64,000 nt of DNA, from NCBI GenBank assembly GCA_934426825.1, contig CAKRYI010000009.1, positions 20,391 to 84,390 of the forward strand, read 5' to 3'. The position numbers and the translations under genes are program-made. Source of the DNA: an uncultured Acetatifactor sp. GTDB taxonomy: Bacteria > Bacillota > Clostridia > Lachnospirales > Lachnospiraceae. How positions within the stretch are numbered: position 1 is the first letter of the stretch; each line of letters starts with the position of its first letter. Below the pieces are notes generated by a model. That model did no database searches, was not told where the DNA came from, and saw only the letters and a program-made list of their open reading frames with translations. Below, one piece after another: positions 33,382-42,690 of this stretch.

Positions 33382-34440
33382 ATGATTAAAGTAGGTATTA
33401 TCGGAGCAACAGGTTACGCCGGCGGCGAGCTGGTAAGAATTTTGACAAATCATAAGGAAGCAAAGATTGTCTGGTACGGTTCCAGAAGTTACATAGATAA
33501 AAAGTATTATCAGGTATACCAGAATATGTTTCAGATTGTGGAGGACATCTGCAAGGATGACAATCTGAATGAACTGGCAGAGCAGGTGGATGTAATTTTT
33601 ACGGCAACTCCGCAGGGATTTCTTGCCGGGCTTCTCACCGAGGAGATTCTTTCCAAAGTGAAAATCGTGGATTTGTCCGCCGATTACCGTATCAAGGACG
33701 TGGCAGTTTACGAAAAATGGTACGGCATTGAGCACAAGTCTCCCCAGTTTATCGAGGAGGCGGTATACGGACTCTGTGAGATAAACCGTGACAAGGTTAC
33801 CCCGAAAACCCGACTGGTGGCAAATCCGGGCTGCTACACAACCTGTTCCATTCTGACGGCATATCCGCTAGTCAAAGAGGGGCTGATAGACGTGGACACC
33901 CTGATTGTGGATGCAAAATCAGGTACTTCCGGTGCAGGCAGGGGAGCAAAGGTTCCGAATCTGTTCTGCGAGGTCAATGAAAATATGAAGGCATACGGTG
34001 TGGCAAGCCACAGACACACACCGGAGATTGAGGAGCAGTTAGGCTATGCGGGCAACTGTCAGGTGACAATCAATTTTACACCGCACCTTGTTCCCATGAA
34101 CAGAGGGATTCTGGCAACGGAATACGCCACTTTAAAGAAAAAGCCGGACGGAACACTGCCCACTTATGAAGAAATCAAGGCAGTTTATGATAAATATTAT
34201 GACAACGAGAAATTTGTCCGTGTGCTGGAAAAGGGTGTCTGCCCCGAAACAAAGTGGGTGGAAGGCAGCAATTATGTGGACATTAATTTTGTGATTGATG
34301 AGAGAACCGGACGCATTATCATGATGGGCGCACTGGATAATCTGGTAAAGGGCGCGGCAGGTCAGGCGGTGCAGAACATGAATCTGTTGTTTGGACTCAA
34401 AGAGAGCGAAGGACTGGAACTGGTTCCCTGCTTCCCGTAA
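33382..34440 (+). CDS. argC: N-acetyl-gamma-glutamyl-phosphate reductase
   Basis: 352 residues: NAD(P)-binding GIIGATGYAGGELVRIL, catalytic Cys in NPGCYTTC, the KSGTSGAGR loop, and HRHTPEIEEQL with the catalytic His. It reduces N-acetylglutamyl phosphate to the semialdehyde, the third step of ornithine synthesis. First gene of the arg operon, with its own promoter and operators. Length and motifs are normal. Confidence 0.96.
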   Translation: MIKVGIIGATGYAGGELVRILTNHKEAKIVWYGSRSYIDKKYYQVYQNMFQIVEDICKDDNLNELAEQVDVIFTATPQGFLAGLLTEEILSKVKIVDLSADYRIKDVAVYEKWYGIEHKSPQFIEEAVYGLCEINRDKVTPKTRLVANPGCYTTCSILTAYPLVKEGLIDVDTLIVDAKSGTSGAGRGAKVPNLFCEVNENMKAYGVASHRHTPEIEEQLGYAGNCQVTINFTPHLVPMNRGILATEYATLKKKPDGTLPTYEEIKAVYDKYYDNEKFVRVLEKGVCPETKWVEGSNYVDINFVIDERTGRIIMMGALDNLVKGAAGQAVQNMNLLFGLKESEGLELVPCFP

Positions 34441-34524
34441 GTGGGTGAAAGAGCCACGAAAGCAGGGAAGAGCGAAAGCAAAAGTGGCACCTCCAAGAGT
34501 AGTAAAGAAAGGCGTGGTATCACA

Positions 34525-34989
34525 ATGAACGGCAAGAAATACACAGTCAGGACAATGACCATAGAGGATTACGAAGGGCTGCATGCCCTGTGGATGACAA
34601 TTCACGGATTTGCCATCCGCAGCATAGATGATTCCAGAATCGGAGTGGAGCGTTTTCTGAAAAGAAACCCCACCACCAGCGTGGTTGCCATTGCGGAGGA
34701 CAGCTCGGTAGTGGGCGGCATTTTGTGCGGGCATGACGGAAGAAGAGGCTGCCTGTACCATGTGTGCGTGCGGGAGGACTACAGACGTCTCGGTATCGGA
34801 AAAGCAATGGTAGTGCACTGCATGAATGCGCTGAAAGAGGAACAGATTAATAAGGTCAGCCTGATTGCGTTCACCGTAAACGATATTGGAAATGCTTTCT
34901 GGAACTGCATCGGCTGGACGAAAAGAGAAGATTTGAACTATTATGATTTTACTTTAAATGAAGCAAATATTACGGCATTTAACCGGTAA
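34525..34989 (+). CDS. GNAT-family N-acetyltransferase in the arg operon
   Basis: 154 residues from ATG 34525, preceded by AAAGG; the open frame starts at argC's stop. GNAT fold with acetyl-CoA loop RRLGIGKAMV (about 92-101) and GGILCGHDGRRGCLYHVCVRE. It lies between argC and argJ in the same direction with 14 bp to argJ, so it is very probably cotranscribed with arginine genes. It could be an N-acetylglutamate synthase that primes the cycle, or an unrelated acetyltransferase; it lacks the amino-acid-kinase-like domain of classical ArgA. Confidence 0.82.
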   Translation: MNGKKYTVRTMTIEDYEGLHALWMTIHGFAIRSIDDSRIGVERFLKRNPTTSVVAIAEDSSVVGGILCGHDGRRGCLYHVCVREDYRRLGIGKAMVVHCMNALKEEQINKVSLIAFTVNDIGNAFWNCIGWTKREDLNYYDFTLNEANITAFNR

Positions 34990-35003
34990 GATTTGGAGAA
35001 AGG

Positions 35004-36236
35004 ATGAAAGGTATGAAGCAGATTGAGGGCGGAGTGACCGCCGCAAAAGGATTTGAGGCAGCAGGAGTGGAAGCCGGCATTAAATATCAGAATCGGAAAG
35101 ATATGGCGATGATTTACAGTACGGTTCCCTGTAAGGTGGCAGGTACTTTTACGACCAATGTAGTCAAGGCGGCACCGGTTTTATGGGATAAGAAACTGGT
35201 GGAAACCTCTCCCTTTGTTCAGGCGGTGGTAGTTAATTCCGGTATTGCCAATGCCTGTACGGGAAAACAGGGAATGGACTGCTGTCAGGCTGAGGCGGCA
35301 TGCGCGGGCAAACTGCTCGGAATTCCTGAAAATGCCGTACTGATAGGCTCCACCGGTGTTATCGGTATGCAGATACCGGTAGAGAGAATTACCGCGGGAA
35401 TTGAGAAACTGGCGGCAGCAAAGAGTCCCACATTAGAGGCGGGACTGGAAGCCGCAAAGGCAATCATGACAACGGACACCGTACATAAGCAGATTGCGGT
35501 TGAAGTGGAAATTTCCGGAAAAACCGTAACCATAGGCGCTATGTGCAAGGGTTCCGGCATGATTCACCCCAATATGTGCACTATGCTTGGCTATGTGACT
35601 ACGGATGCCAATATTTCAAAAGAAATGCTGCAAAAGTGCGTGAGCGCAGACGTGGTGGATTCCTTTAACATGATTTCGGTGGACGGTGACACCTCCACCA
35701 ACGATACTTTGCTGGTGCTGGCAAACGGACTGGCAGAAAACCCGGAGATTACTGCAGAGGGTGCGGATTATGACGCTTTCTGTGAGGCACTGCATTTTGT
35801 CACCACCTATCTTGCAAAGAAAATGGCAGGTGACGGAGAAGGTGCGACGGCACTTTTTGAGACAAAGGTGGTGGGAGCGGCTACCAAGGAGGATGCGAGA
35901 ATACTGGCAAAATCCGTAATCTGTTCTTCCCTTACCAAAGCTGCCATTTTCGGACATGATGCAAACTGGGGAAGAATTTTGTGCGCCCTCGGATATTCCG
36001 GCGTGAGCTTTGACCCGGAGAACGTAGACCTTTATTTCGAGAGCGCAAACGGCAGAATCCATATTTTCGGAAACGGAACTGCCTGCGATTACAGCGAGGA
36101 GGAGGCAACAAAGCTGTTGTCTGCTCCGGAGGTAACGGTGCTTGCGGATATGCACATGGGTGATGCCGAGGCAACGGCATGGGGCTGCGATTTAAGTTAT
36201 GATTATGTAAAAATCAATGCGGACTACCGCTCATAA
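35004..36236 (+). CDS. argJ: Glutamate N-acetyltransferase / amino-acid acetyltransferase
   Basis: 410 residues. Self-cleaving Ntn-type family: KGSGMIHPNMC followed by T193, the new N-terminal nucleophile, where most relatives have Ala-Thr and this one Cys-Thr. GSTGVIG and GHDANWGRI are also typical. It moves the acetyl group from N-acetylornithine to glutamate, recycling it. GGAG lies five bases before ATG 35004. Whether it also makes acetylglutamate from acetyl-CoA cannot be told by reading. Confidence 0.95.
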   Translation: MKGMKQIEGGVTAAKGFEAAGVEAGIKYQNRKDMAMIYSTVPCKVAGTFTTNVVKAAPVLWDKKLVETSPFVQAVVVNSGIANACTGKQGMDCCQAEAACAGKLLGIPENAVLIGSTGVIGMQIPVERITAGIEKLAAAKSPTLEAGLEAAKAIMTTDTVHKQIAVEVEISGKTVTIGAMCKGSGMIHPNMCTMLGYVTTDANISKEMLQKCVSADVVDSFNMISVDGDTSTNDTLLVLANGLAENPEITAEGADYDAFCEALHFVTTYLAKKMAGDGEGATALFETKVVGAATKEDARILAKSVICSSLTKAAIFGHDANWGRILCALGYSGVSFDPENVDLYFESANGRIHIFGNGTACDYSEEEATKLLSAPEVTVLADMHMGDAEATAWGCDLSYDYVKINADYRS

Positions 36237-36270
36237 AAATACAGTAAACAGTTACGGAATGGAGATTGTC

Positions 36271-37158
36271 ATGGAAAAGGATATGGAACAGGTTTTAAAA
36301 AAAGCGGAAGTCTTAATCGAGGCACTTCCTTACATACAGAAATTTAACCGCAAGATTATTGTGGTAAAATACGGCGGAAGCGCCATGAGCAATGAGGAAC
36401 TGCAGAAAAATGTCATCAAGGACGTTACCCTTTTGAAGCTGGTAGGTTTCAAACCCATTATTGTGCACGGCGGTGGCAAGGAAATCAGCCGCTGGGTCGG
36501 CAAAGTGGGAAAGGAAGCGCAGTTTATCAACGGTCTGCGTGTTACAGATGACGAGACCATGGAAATTGCAGAGATGGTATTGGGAAAGGTCAATAAAAGA
36601 CTGGTGACGATGGTTCAGTCTCTGGGAGTCAATGCTGTGGGAATCAGCGGTAAGGACGGCGGACTGTTGCAGGTGGAAAAGAAATATTCCGACGGACAGG
36701 ACATCGGCTATGTGGGTGAAGTCACCGGCATAAACCCCGAAATTCTTTATGATTTGCTGGAAAAAGATTTCCTTCCGATTATTGCACCTATCGGACTGGA
36801 CGAGAATTTCCAGACCTACAATATCAATGCGGACGATGCAGCCTGTGCCATTGCCAAGGCAGTGCACGCGGAGAAACTTGCTTTCCTGACAGACATAGAG
36901 GGATTGTACAGGGATATCAACGATAAGTCTTCCTTTATTTCCAGACTGTCGGCAACACAGGCAGAGGAACTGATAAACGGCGGAGTGATTGGCGGTGGTA
37001 TGCTGCCGAAACTGAATAACTGCACCTCCGCAATCCGCAACGGTGTAAGACGTGTCCATATTCTGGACGGAAGAATTCCGCACTGCCTGCTGTTGGAAAT
37101 TTTCACCAATCAGGGTATTGGAACTGCGATTGTAGAGGACGAAGAGATAGATAACTAG
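36271..37158 (+). CDS. argB: N-acetylglutamate kinase
   Basis: 295 residues from ATG 36271, which has GGAG six bases ahead; longer in-frame starts overlap argJ. Amino-acid-kinase fold: VVKYGGSAM, VHGGGKEISRW, NINADDAACAIAKA, FLTDIEGLYRD and the C-terminal GGGMLPKLNNC. Phosphorylates N-acetylglutamate, usually the feedback-controlled step. The N-terminal helix (EQVLKKAEVLIEALPYIQKF) is the form seen in arginine-sensitive hexameric enzymes. Confidence 0.95.
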   Translation: MEKDMEQVLKKAEVLIEALPYIQKFNRKIIVVKYGGSAMSNEELQKNVIKDVTLLKLVGFKPIIVHGGGKEISRWVGKVGKEAQFINGLRVTDDETMEIAEMVLGKVNKRLVTMVQSLGVNAVGISGKDGGLLQVEKKYSDGQDIGYVGEVTGINPEILYDLLEKDFLPIIAPIGLDENFQTYNINADDAACAIAKAVHAEKLAFLTDIEGLYRDINDKSSFISRLSATQAEELINGGVIGGGMLPKLNNCTSAIRNGVRRVHILDGRIPHCLLLEIFTNQGIGTAIVEDEEIDN

Positions 37159-37170
37159 GGGGATACTGCT

Positions 37171-38361
37171 ATGAATATGAAAGAATACATCGACGAGGCA
37201 GAACGGGATTTACTCCATACTTATAACCGGTTTCAAATTGTGCTTGACCATGGTGACGGAGTATATTTGTACGATATGGATGGCAAAAAATATCTGGACT
37301 TTGTGGGAGGAATTGCCGTATTCGCACTTGGGTACAATAACAAAGAATACAATGATGCCGTGAAAGCACAGATTGACAAGCTGACCCATACCTCCAACTA
37401 TTATTACAATGTGCCCGCGGTTAAGGCGGCACGCAAGGTAAAGGAAGCGTCCGGCATGGACAGGGTATTTTTCACCAACTCCGGTGCGGAGGCTTTGGAG
37501 GGCGCCATCAAGACAGCGCGCAAATATGCGTATTTAAAAGACGGAAACACAGACCATGAAATCATTGCCATGAATCATTCTTTCCACGGAAGAACCATGG
37601 GGGCGCTGGCAGTGACGGGAAATCCCAAATACCGTGAGCCGTTTGAACCTTTAATTGGCAATATTAAATTTGCAGAACTGAATGACCTGGATTCCGTGCT
37701 GGCACAAGTGACGGATAAAACCTGCGCCATTTTGCTGGAGCCGGTACAGGGCGAGGGCGGTCTGCGTCCCGCAACGGAAGAATTTCTGCGTGCACTCCGC
37801 AAACTCTGTGATGAAAAAGATATTCTTTTAATCTTTGATGAAGTGCAGTGCGGCATGGGAAGAACCGGCTATATGTACGCATGGCAGAGATACGACATTA
37901 AACCGGACGTTATGACGGCGGCGAAGGCGTTGGGCTGCGGCGTGCCGGTGGGTGCATTTTTGATGACCAAAAAAGTGGCACAGCACTCTTTAGTGAGCGG
38001 CGATCACGGTACAACCTACGGCGGAAACCCTTTGGTGTGCGCTGCCGTGGAAAAAGTGCTTGATTTATTTGAGAAGGACCATATAATAGAACATGTGAGA
38101 GAGGTTGCACCTTATCTGGAAGAGCGGTTACAGGAGCTTAAAGATAAGCACGACTGTATTTTGGAACGCCGCGGCGTGGGTCTGATGCAGGGTCTTGTAT
38201 TTGACCGCCCGGTAGGCGAAATCATTAACAGGGCATTGGAAAAAGGACTGCTTTTAATCAATGCAGGTCCCAATATCATTCGTTTCGTGCCTCCTCTGAT
38301 TATCACAAAAGAGAATGTAGACGATATGATTTCCATTTTGGACGAGTGTATTTTGGAGTAA
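37171..38361 (+). CDS. argD: Acetylornithine aminotransferase
   Basis: 396 residues, PLP fold-type I class III aminotransferase: TNSGAEALEGAIKTAR, NHSFHGRTMGAL, EPVQGEGGL, IFDEVQCGMGRTG and the Schiff-base Lys in MTAAKALGCGVPVG. It converts N-acetylglutamate semialdehyde to N-acetylornithine. GGGGGA lies ahead of the ATG; 12 bp after argB. Last biosynthetic gene of the operon. Confidence 0.95.
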   Translation: MNMKEYIDEAERDLLHTYNRFQIVLDHGDGVYLYDMDGKKYLDFVGGIAVFALGYNNKEYNDAVKAQIDKLTHTSNYYYNVPAVKAARKVKEASGMDRVFFTNSGAEALEGAIKTARKYAYLKDGNTDHEIIAMNHSFHGRTMGALAVTGNPKYREPFEPLIGNIKFAELNDLDSVLAQVTDKTCAILLEPVQGEGGLRPATEEFLRALRKLCDEKDILLIFDEVQCGMGRTGYMYAWQRYDIKPDVMTAAKALGCGVPVGAFLMTKKVAQHSLVSGDHGTTYGGNPLVCAAVEKVLDLFEKDHIIEHVREVAPYLEERLQELKDKHDCILERRGVGLMQGLVFDRPVGEIINRALEKGLLLINAGPNIIRFVPPLIITKENVDDMISILDECILE

Positions 38362-38364
38362 CCT

Positions 38365-39855
38365 ATGAGTTTGAAAAAAAGATTGACGGCTGTGGCAGTG
38401 GTAGCTGCCATGGCTGCGGCAGTATTATATGGAAGTACATTGGAGATGAGCGGCGCGGACGAAGAGGCGAGCCGCTTATCGTGGTTTGACAGAAAAGAAA
38501 CCATTCACCTCTGGTATGCGGATGAAAACCTGACCGATTACTTAAACAGTGCGGCAGTATCTTTCGGAGAACGCGAGGGCGTGAGAGTGTTGCCTGTGCT
38601 TGCCTCGGACAGTGAATATCTGGAGGCTGTGAACAGGGAATCCCTGCATGGCGAACAGACACCGGACGTGTATCTGATTAGTAATGATGCACTGGAAAAA
38701 GCATATCTGGCAGGACTGGCAAGCGAGGTCAAGGACACCGCAAATATCTGCAACAGTGAACATTTCCCGGATGCAGCCTTGTCTGCCGCTTCCTACAAAG
38801 GAAAAGTGATTGCTTACCCGCTGTTCTTTGAAACCAGTGCACTGGTCTATAACAAGACTTATCTGGATGAATGGGCAAAGCAGCAGACGGACGCTGCGGC
38901 AGAAAATGCGGATGAGGCGGACGGAAGCGTGGATGGAGCAGACGCAGGTGCTACAGATGGAAGCGCAGGTGCAGCGGATGGACAGGTTGTAGACGGAAGT
39001 GCAGGTGCAGCGGATGGACAGGCTGCAGATGGAAGTGCAAATGCAGCAGATGGACAGGCCACGGAGGCGGAATTGCAAAACGGAACACCGGCGCAGATTC
39101 CGGCTACCGTTGACGATATTTTAAGCATTGCAAATACTTTTGATGTACCGGAAGGTGTCGAGGGTGTCCTGAAATGGGATGTTTCGGACATTTTCTACAA
39201 TTACTGGATTGTAGGACAATACATGATTGTGGGCGGAGATGCCGGAGATAATGAAAGCAACATCAATATCAACAACCCCGAAACCATTCAGTGTCTTGAT
39301 GTTTACAAGAGCCTGAACCAGTTCTTTTCCATTGAATCGGACAAGGTTACTTACGAATCTGTGGTTCAGGACTTTATTGACGGTAAGACCGTGTTCACCA
39401 TTGGAACCACGGACGTGGTGAAAAGGCTGGAGGATGCAAAGGCGGACGGAAGTTTTGCATATGAGTACGGAATAGCTCCCATGCCGGATGTCAGCGCAGA
39501 CTTAAAGAGCCGATCCATGTCAGTTACCAACGTGGCGGTAGTCAACGGCTATTCTCAGCATAAGGATTTGGCAAACCGTTTCTGCGCTTATCTTGCAGAT
39601 GAATATACCGATAACCTGTATCAATATACCGGAAAGGTTTCCGCAAATAAGAAAGCCAATGTTGATAATGAGGCGTTGCAGGCATTTGTAACAGAGTATG
39701 CAGAGAGCATTCCTCTCCCCAAAATGATGGAGACCGGAAACTTCTGGCTGCAGTTGGAAGTCCTGTTTTCCAAGGTATGGAATGGCGCAGATGTGACGGC
39801 GGCAGTGCAGGAACTGGCAGACCAAATGGCTTCACAGACACGGGGTGCGCAGTAA
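38365..39855 (+). CDS. Extracellular solute-binding protein with internal repeat
   Basis: 496 residues: a Sec signal (residues 4-25, no clear lipobox), then a family-1-like solute-binding fold (HLWYADENLTDYLNSAAVSF, PDVYLISND, then after the repeat FNYWIVGQY-like and MMETGNFWLQLEVLFSKVW). Residues 186-233 are a Gly/Ala/Asp-rich insert of four 12-residue repeats. The gene starts three bases after the argD stop, so it may be transcribed with the arg operon, but no permease or ATPase is present. Ligand unknown. Lack of a lipid anchor is odd for a Gram-positive binding protein. Confidence 0.78.
   Translation: MSLKKRLTAVAVVAAMAAAVLYGSTLEMSGADEEASRLSWFDRKETIHLWYADENLTDYLNSAAVSFGEREGVRVLPVLASDSEYLEAVNRESLHGEQTPDVYLISNDALEKAYLAGLASEVKDTANICNSEHFPDAALSAASYKGKVIAYPLFFETSALVYNKTYLDEWAKQQTDAAAENADEADGSVDGADAGATDGSAGAADGQVVDGSAGAADGQAADGSANAADGQATEAELQNGTPAQIPATVDDILSIANTFDVPEGVEGVLKWDVSDIFYNYWIVGQYMIVGGDAGDNESNININNPETIQCLDVYKSLNQFFSIESDKVTYESVVQDFIDGKTVFTIGTTDVVKRLEDAKADGSFAYEYGIAPMPDVSADLKSRSMSVTNVAVVNGYSQHKDLANRFCAYLADEYTDNLYQYTGKVSANKKANVDNEALQAFVTEYAESIPLPKMMETGNFWLQLEVLFSKVWNGADVTAAVQELADQMASQTRGAQ
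38920..39063 (+). repeat. Four-unit 36-bp in-frame tandem repeat
   Basis: Units at 38920, 38956, 38992 and 39028, each 36 bp, encode variants of DGSAGAADGQAA; the first unit is the most diverged. It lies inside the solute-binding protein gene and keeps the frame. Confidence 0.88.
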
Positions 39856-39988
39856 GAGAAGATGGGCGTGGCTTGAGAGGAAGAAGCCAGCGACTGCCAG
39901 AGGAAGAAAGTCAGCCAACATATAAAATGAATAAGAAACCGGTCATGGGGAAGAATACAACCAAAGGTGTTTGAAAGGTGGTATCCTC

Positions 39989-40420
39989 ATGATTGGTTTT
40001 TTTATTGCGCTTATTTCCGGAGCACTTATGAGTGTTCAGGGTGTTTTTAACACACAGGTTACAAAATCGTCCAGCATTTGGAGTGCAAATGCGTTTGTCC
40101 AATTTACCGCATTGCTGGTGTGTCTTGTTGCATGGTTGTTTACGGACAGAGGTTCTTTTGCAAAGGTGGTCAGCGTGGAGCCAAAGTATATGTTGCTCGG
40201 CGGTGCTATTGGTGCTTTTATTACTTATACGGTTATCAAGAGCATGGATATGTTGGGACCGGCGAAAGCAGTCATGCTCATTGTTATCGCCCAGCTTCTG
40301 GTGGCGTATGTCATAGAATTGTTCGGAGCCTTCGGCGTGGAAAAGCAGCCATGGGAGTGGCGCAAAGCGATTGGCATGGCAGTCGCTATTGCAGGAATTG
40401 TGATTTTTAAGTGGAAGTAG
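39989..40420 (+). CDS. YdcZ-type (DUF606) DMT half-transporter
   Basis: 143 residues, four to five membrane helices, with GALMSVQGVFNTQVTKSSSIWSA-type start (key: SVQGVFN) and the later IGAFITYTVIKSMDMLGPAKA. DUF606 proteins are half-size members of the drug/metabolite transporter group and usually dimerise. AAAGGTGG lies seven bases before ATG 39989. Substrate unknown. Confidence 0.8.
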   Translation: MIGFFIALISGALMSVQGVFNTQVTKSSSIWSANAFVQFTALLVCLVAWLFTDRGSFAKVVSVEPKYMLLGGAIGAFITYTVIKSMDMLGPAKAVMLIVIAQLLVAYVIELFGAFGVEKQPWEWRKAIGMAVAIAGIVIFKWK

Positions 40421-40431
40421 TGAAGGCGGGG

Positions 40432-40636
40432 GGTCTATACAAACTTTCCGTGGAATCTTCTCCCATCGCAGAGGTCTATACAAATTTTCTACAGAAATTT
40501 TACCACTTTTAGGTTGCAAAAGGCTTAAAATGTTCCACCCAATGGCTCCAAGAGGTCTATGGAGCAAAATAGTTTTTTTGTTTCCACTTTCAAGCTCCCT
40601 AAGGGGAGAATATAAGCAGATTTTAGTGTATAGACC
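40432..40636. repeat. GGTCTATACAA-family dispersed repeat, copy B
   Basis: GGTCTATACAA at 40432 and 40473, GGTCTATGGAG at 40554, inverted GTATAGACC at 40628. Around the GGAG form, both copies have an A-rich run, a T-rich run and a TCCAC, so homology extends beyond the motif. Confidence 0.6.
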
Positions 40637-41029
40637 TCCAGCAGGCAGTAGGTAGCCCCAACAGGGCAGCAGAAAGCTCTTGCAGGACTGGAATCAGCCC
40701 CGGCAGGGAAACAGCATCCACGGCTTTTGTGATTATTTCACTGCATTTTTTAGAAGCCTGATTAATTCCCAATTATTGTTAAAGCATTTTCTTATAACAA
40801 TTTTTTTGTATTTTTTAGGAAGACGACGTTGTTCTACATCACCGGGGGTTATACAAGATTGACTTTTTGTTATGTCGCTGTCCCACTCAAATAAGGATTT
40901 CTTTTCAGATAGGTAAAAGTTATTTTGTCAAAATATATTGAAATGGATGAATGAAGGGCTTCACCCCATTTAAATAAGCAATTGAAAATGAAAATCTCCC
41001 TTGTAAATTGAACATAATTATCTTACAAT
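40637..41029 (+). promoter_or_regulatory. Gap before comEA, with promoter
   Basis: No gene recognised in 40637-41096. A good promoter for comEA lies at its end: TTGTAA (41001-41006), 17 bases, TACAAT (41024-41029). A small GCCC/GGGC hairpin is in the leader. Confidence 0.5.
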
Positions 41030-41096
41030 GAAAACAGTTCAGCATAGAGAGGCAATCCTTTGAATTTGTGCCCGACAGGGCAGGAGGAGAAGGACT

Positions 41097-41900
41097 ATGA
41101 TGACAACAAGAGAGAAATTGCGCTATTCCATCAAAATTGTGGAATGTATCGTCTTACTTATGGGAAGTTTGGGAGTGTTGGCAGGCTGTGGTGTCAAAGA
41201 TTCCGCAGTGGTAGTCCCTATCGGGGAAGTCAGCGGAGAGGCAGCCGGTCAGAGCGAAACAGGCCCCGGAAAGGGGGAAGCCGGTCGTAACGGAACAGAC
41301 ACCGCTGGGGAGGCATCTGCCGGTGGCGAAAAAGGTTCCGCCCTGCCCAGCAATAGCAGGGCAGATACGCCGGAAGGCGGCAAAACAGAGATACAAGGTG
41401 CTGACGGCATGCCGGATAAACAGGAAGCGGAGCCGCAAGCGCCTATGATTTATGTCTATGTATGCGGGTGCGTGAATGCGCCCGGAGTGGTGGAACTTCC
41501 GGAGGGAAGCAGAGCGGAGGCGGCGCTGGAAGCGGCGGGCGGTTTCACGGAGGAGGCATGGCGCGAGTATGTGAACCTTGCGGCAGTGGTAACAGACGGC
41601 GAGAAACTGTATTTTCCAAGGCAGGATGAAGCGGGAACTCTGCCACCGACGGAACAGACAAGGCAGGCAGCGCAGACAAAGCCGGCGGAACAGGCAAAAC
41701 AGCCCGGTCTTGTGAATGTGAATACGGCAGACCTGACGGAATTAACGAAACTCCCCGGTATCGGCGAATCGAGGGCAAAAGACATTATCGCTTATCGGGA
41801 AAAGCATGGAAATTTTGAGTGCAAAGAAGATTTGAAAAAGATTTCCGGCATTAAAGAAAGTGTATATTCAAAATTAGAAGATAGGATTACAGTGAATTAG
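41097..41900 (+). CDS. comEA: ComEA-like DNA-binding competence protein
   Basis: 267 residues. A signal or lipoprotein leader with LAGCG (near residue 34), a long Gly/Ala/Glu/Lys low-complexity linker (about 45-120), an SLBB-type domain (YVYVCGCVNAPGVVELPEGSR), a second linker, and a C-terminal pair of helix-hairpin-helix motifs (VNVNTADLTELTKLPGIGESRAKDIIAYRE). ComEA is the surface receptor that binds incoming double-stranded DNA. comEC lies 10 kb downstream in the same direction. The lipobox-like Cys and long linker differ from the plain membrane-anchored Bacillus protein. AGGAGGAG precedes the ATG. Confidence 0.88.
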   Translation: MMTTREKLRYSIKIVECIVLLMGSLGVLAGCGVKDSAVVVPIGEVSGEAAGQSETGPGKGEAGRNGTDTAGEASAGGEKGSALPSNSRADTPEGGKTEIQGADGMPDKQEAEPQAPMIYVYVCGCVNAPGVVELPEGSRAEAALEAAGGFTEEAWREYVNLAAVVTDGEKLYFPRQDEAGTLPPTEQTRQAAQTKPAEQAKQPGLVNVNTADLTELTKLPGIGESRAKDIIAYREKHGNFECKEDLKKISGIKESVYSKLEDRITVN

Positions 41901-41926
41901 GAACAGGAAAGGGATTGGTAATCAGA

Positions 41927-42625
41927 ATGGCTGAGAAAAGAGCATTGGTAGTGGATGATGAGAAGTTGATTGTAAAAGGAATCCGGTTCAGTCTGGAACA
42001 GGATGACATGGTGGTTGATTGTGCATATGACGGCGAAGAGGCGCTGCAATATGCCAGAGAAAATCAGTATGATATTATCCTCTTGGATGTGATGCTCCCG
42101 AAACTTACCGGCTTTGAAGTCTGCCAGCAGATTCGTGAATTTTCCAATGTTCCTATTATTATGCTGACCGCCAAGGGCGACGATATGGATAAAATTCTGG
42201 GACTGGAATACGGCGCGGACGATTATATTACCAAGCCATTTAACATTCTGGAAGTGAAGGCGCGCATTAAAGCCATCATGCGGAGAGTAGAGCCGAGAAA
42301 GAACGCAGAAAATACCGCAAAGATTGTGGAGAGCGGTGATATGCGTTTGGACTGCGACGGAAAACGCGCCTATATCAAGGGCAAGGAAATCGGTCTGACC
42401 GCAAAGGAATTTGAAGTGCTGGAACTGCTTATGCTGAATCCCAATAAAGTATACAGCAGGGAAAATCTGCTGAAATTGGTGTGGGGTGTGGACTATCCGG
42501 GCGACGTGAGAACCGTGGATGTTCATATCAGACGTCTGCGGGAAAAAATCGAGGAAAATCCCAGCGAGCCCAAGTACGTACATACGAAGTGGGGCGTCGG
42601 GTATTTTTACAATCAGCAGAACTGA
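41927..42625 (+). CDS. OmpR/PhoB-type response regulator
   Basis: 232 residues. Receiver domain with DD (10-11), phosphoacceptor D54 in LLDVMLPK, T in MLTAKGD and K in YITKPFN; C-terminal winged helix (LTAKEFEVLELLM, VWGVDYPGDVRTVDVHIRRLREKI). WalR/PhoP-like. ATG 41927 is preferred over TTG 41915, which would abut the ribosome binding site. The probable partner kinase begins at 49405, beyond an inserted TetR/surface protein pair. Confidence 0.92.
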   Translation: MAEKRALVVDDEKLIVKGIRFSLEQDDMVVDCAYDGEEALQYARENQYDIILLDVMLPKLTGFEVCQQIREFSNVPIIMLTAKGDDMDKILGLEYGADDYITKPFNILEVKARIKAIMRRVEPRKNAENTAKIVESGDMRLDCDGKRAYIKGKEIGLTAKEFEVLELLMLNPNKVYSRENLLKLVWGVDYPGDVRTVDVHIRRLREKIEENPSEPKYVHTKWGVGYFYNQQN

Positions 42626-42690
42626 GCGAAAAGCGCCGCAAACCCGGTAAACATGGGCGTTTCAGAGATTTGAAAGAACACAAGAAGGGA

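Noticed and set aside
36313..37083. 256-codon minus-strand frame over argB, and similar long antisense frames over capA (30420-31235) and the kinase (49321-50190)
   Set aside because: The opposite strand encodes complete known enzymes; these frames follow from codon bias.
40680..40862. 60-codon plus-strand frame in the gap before comEA
   Set aside because: No ribosome binding site, no recognisable sequence and an A+T-rich non-coding look.
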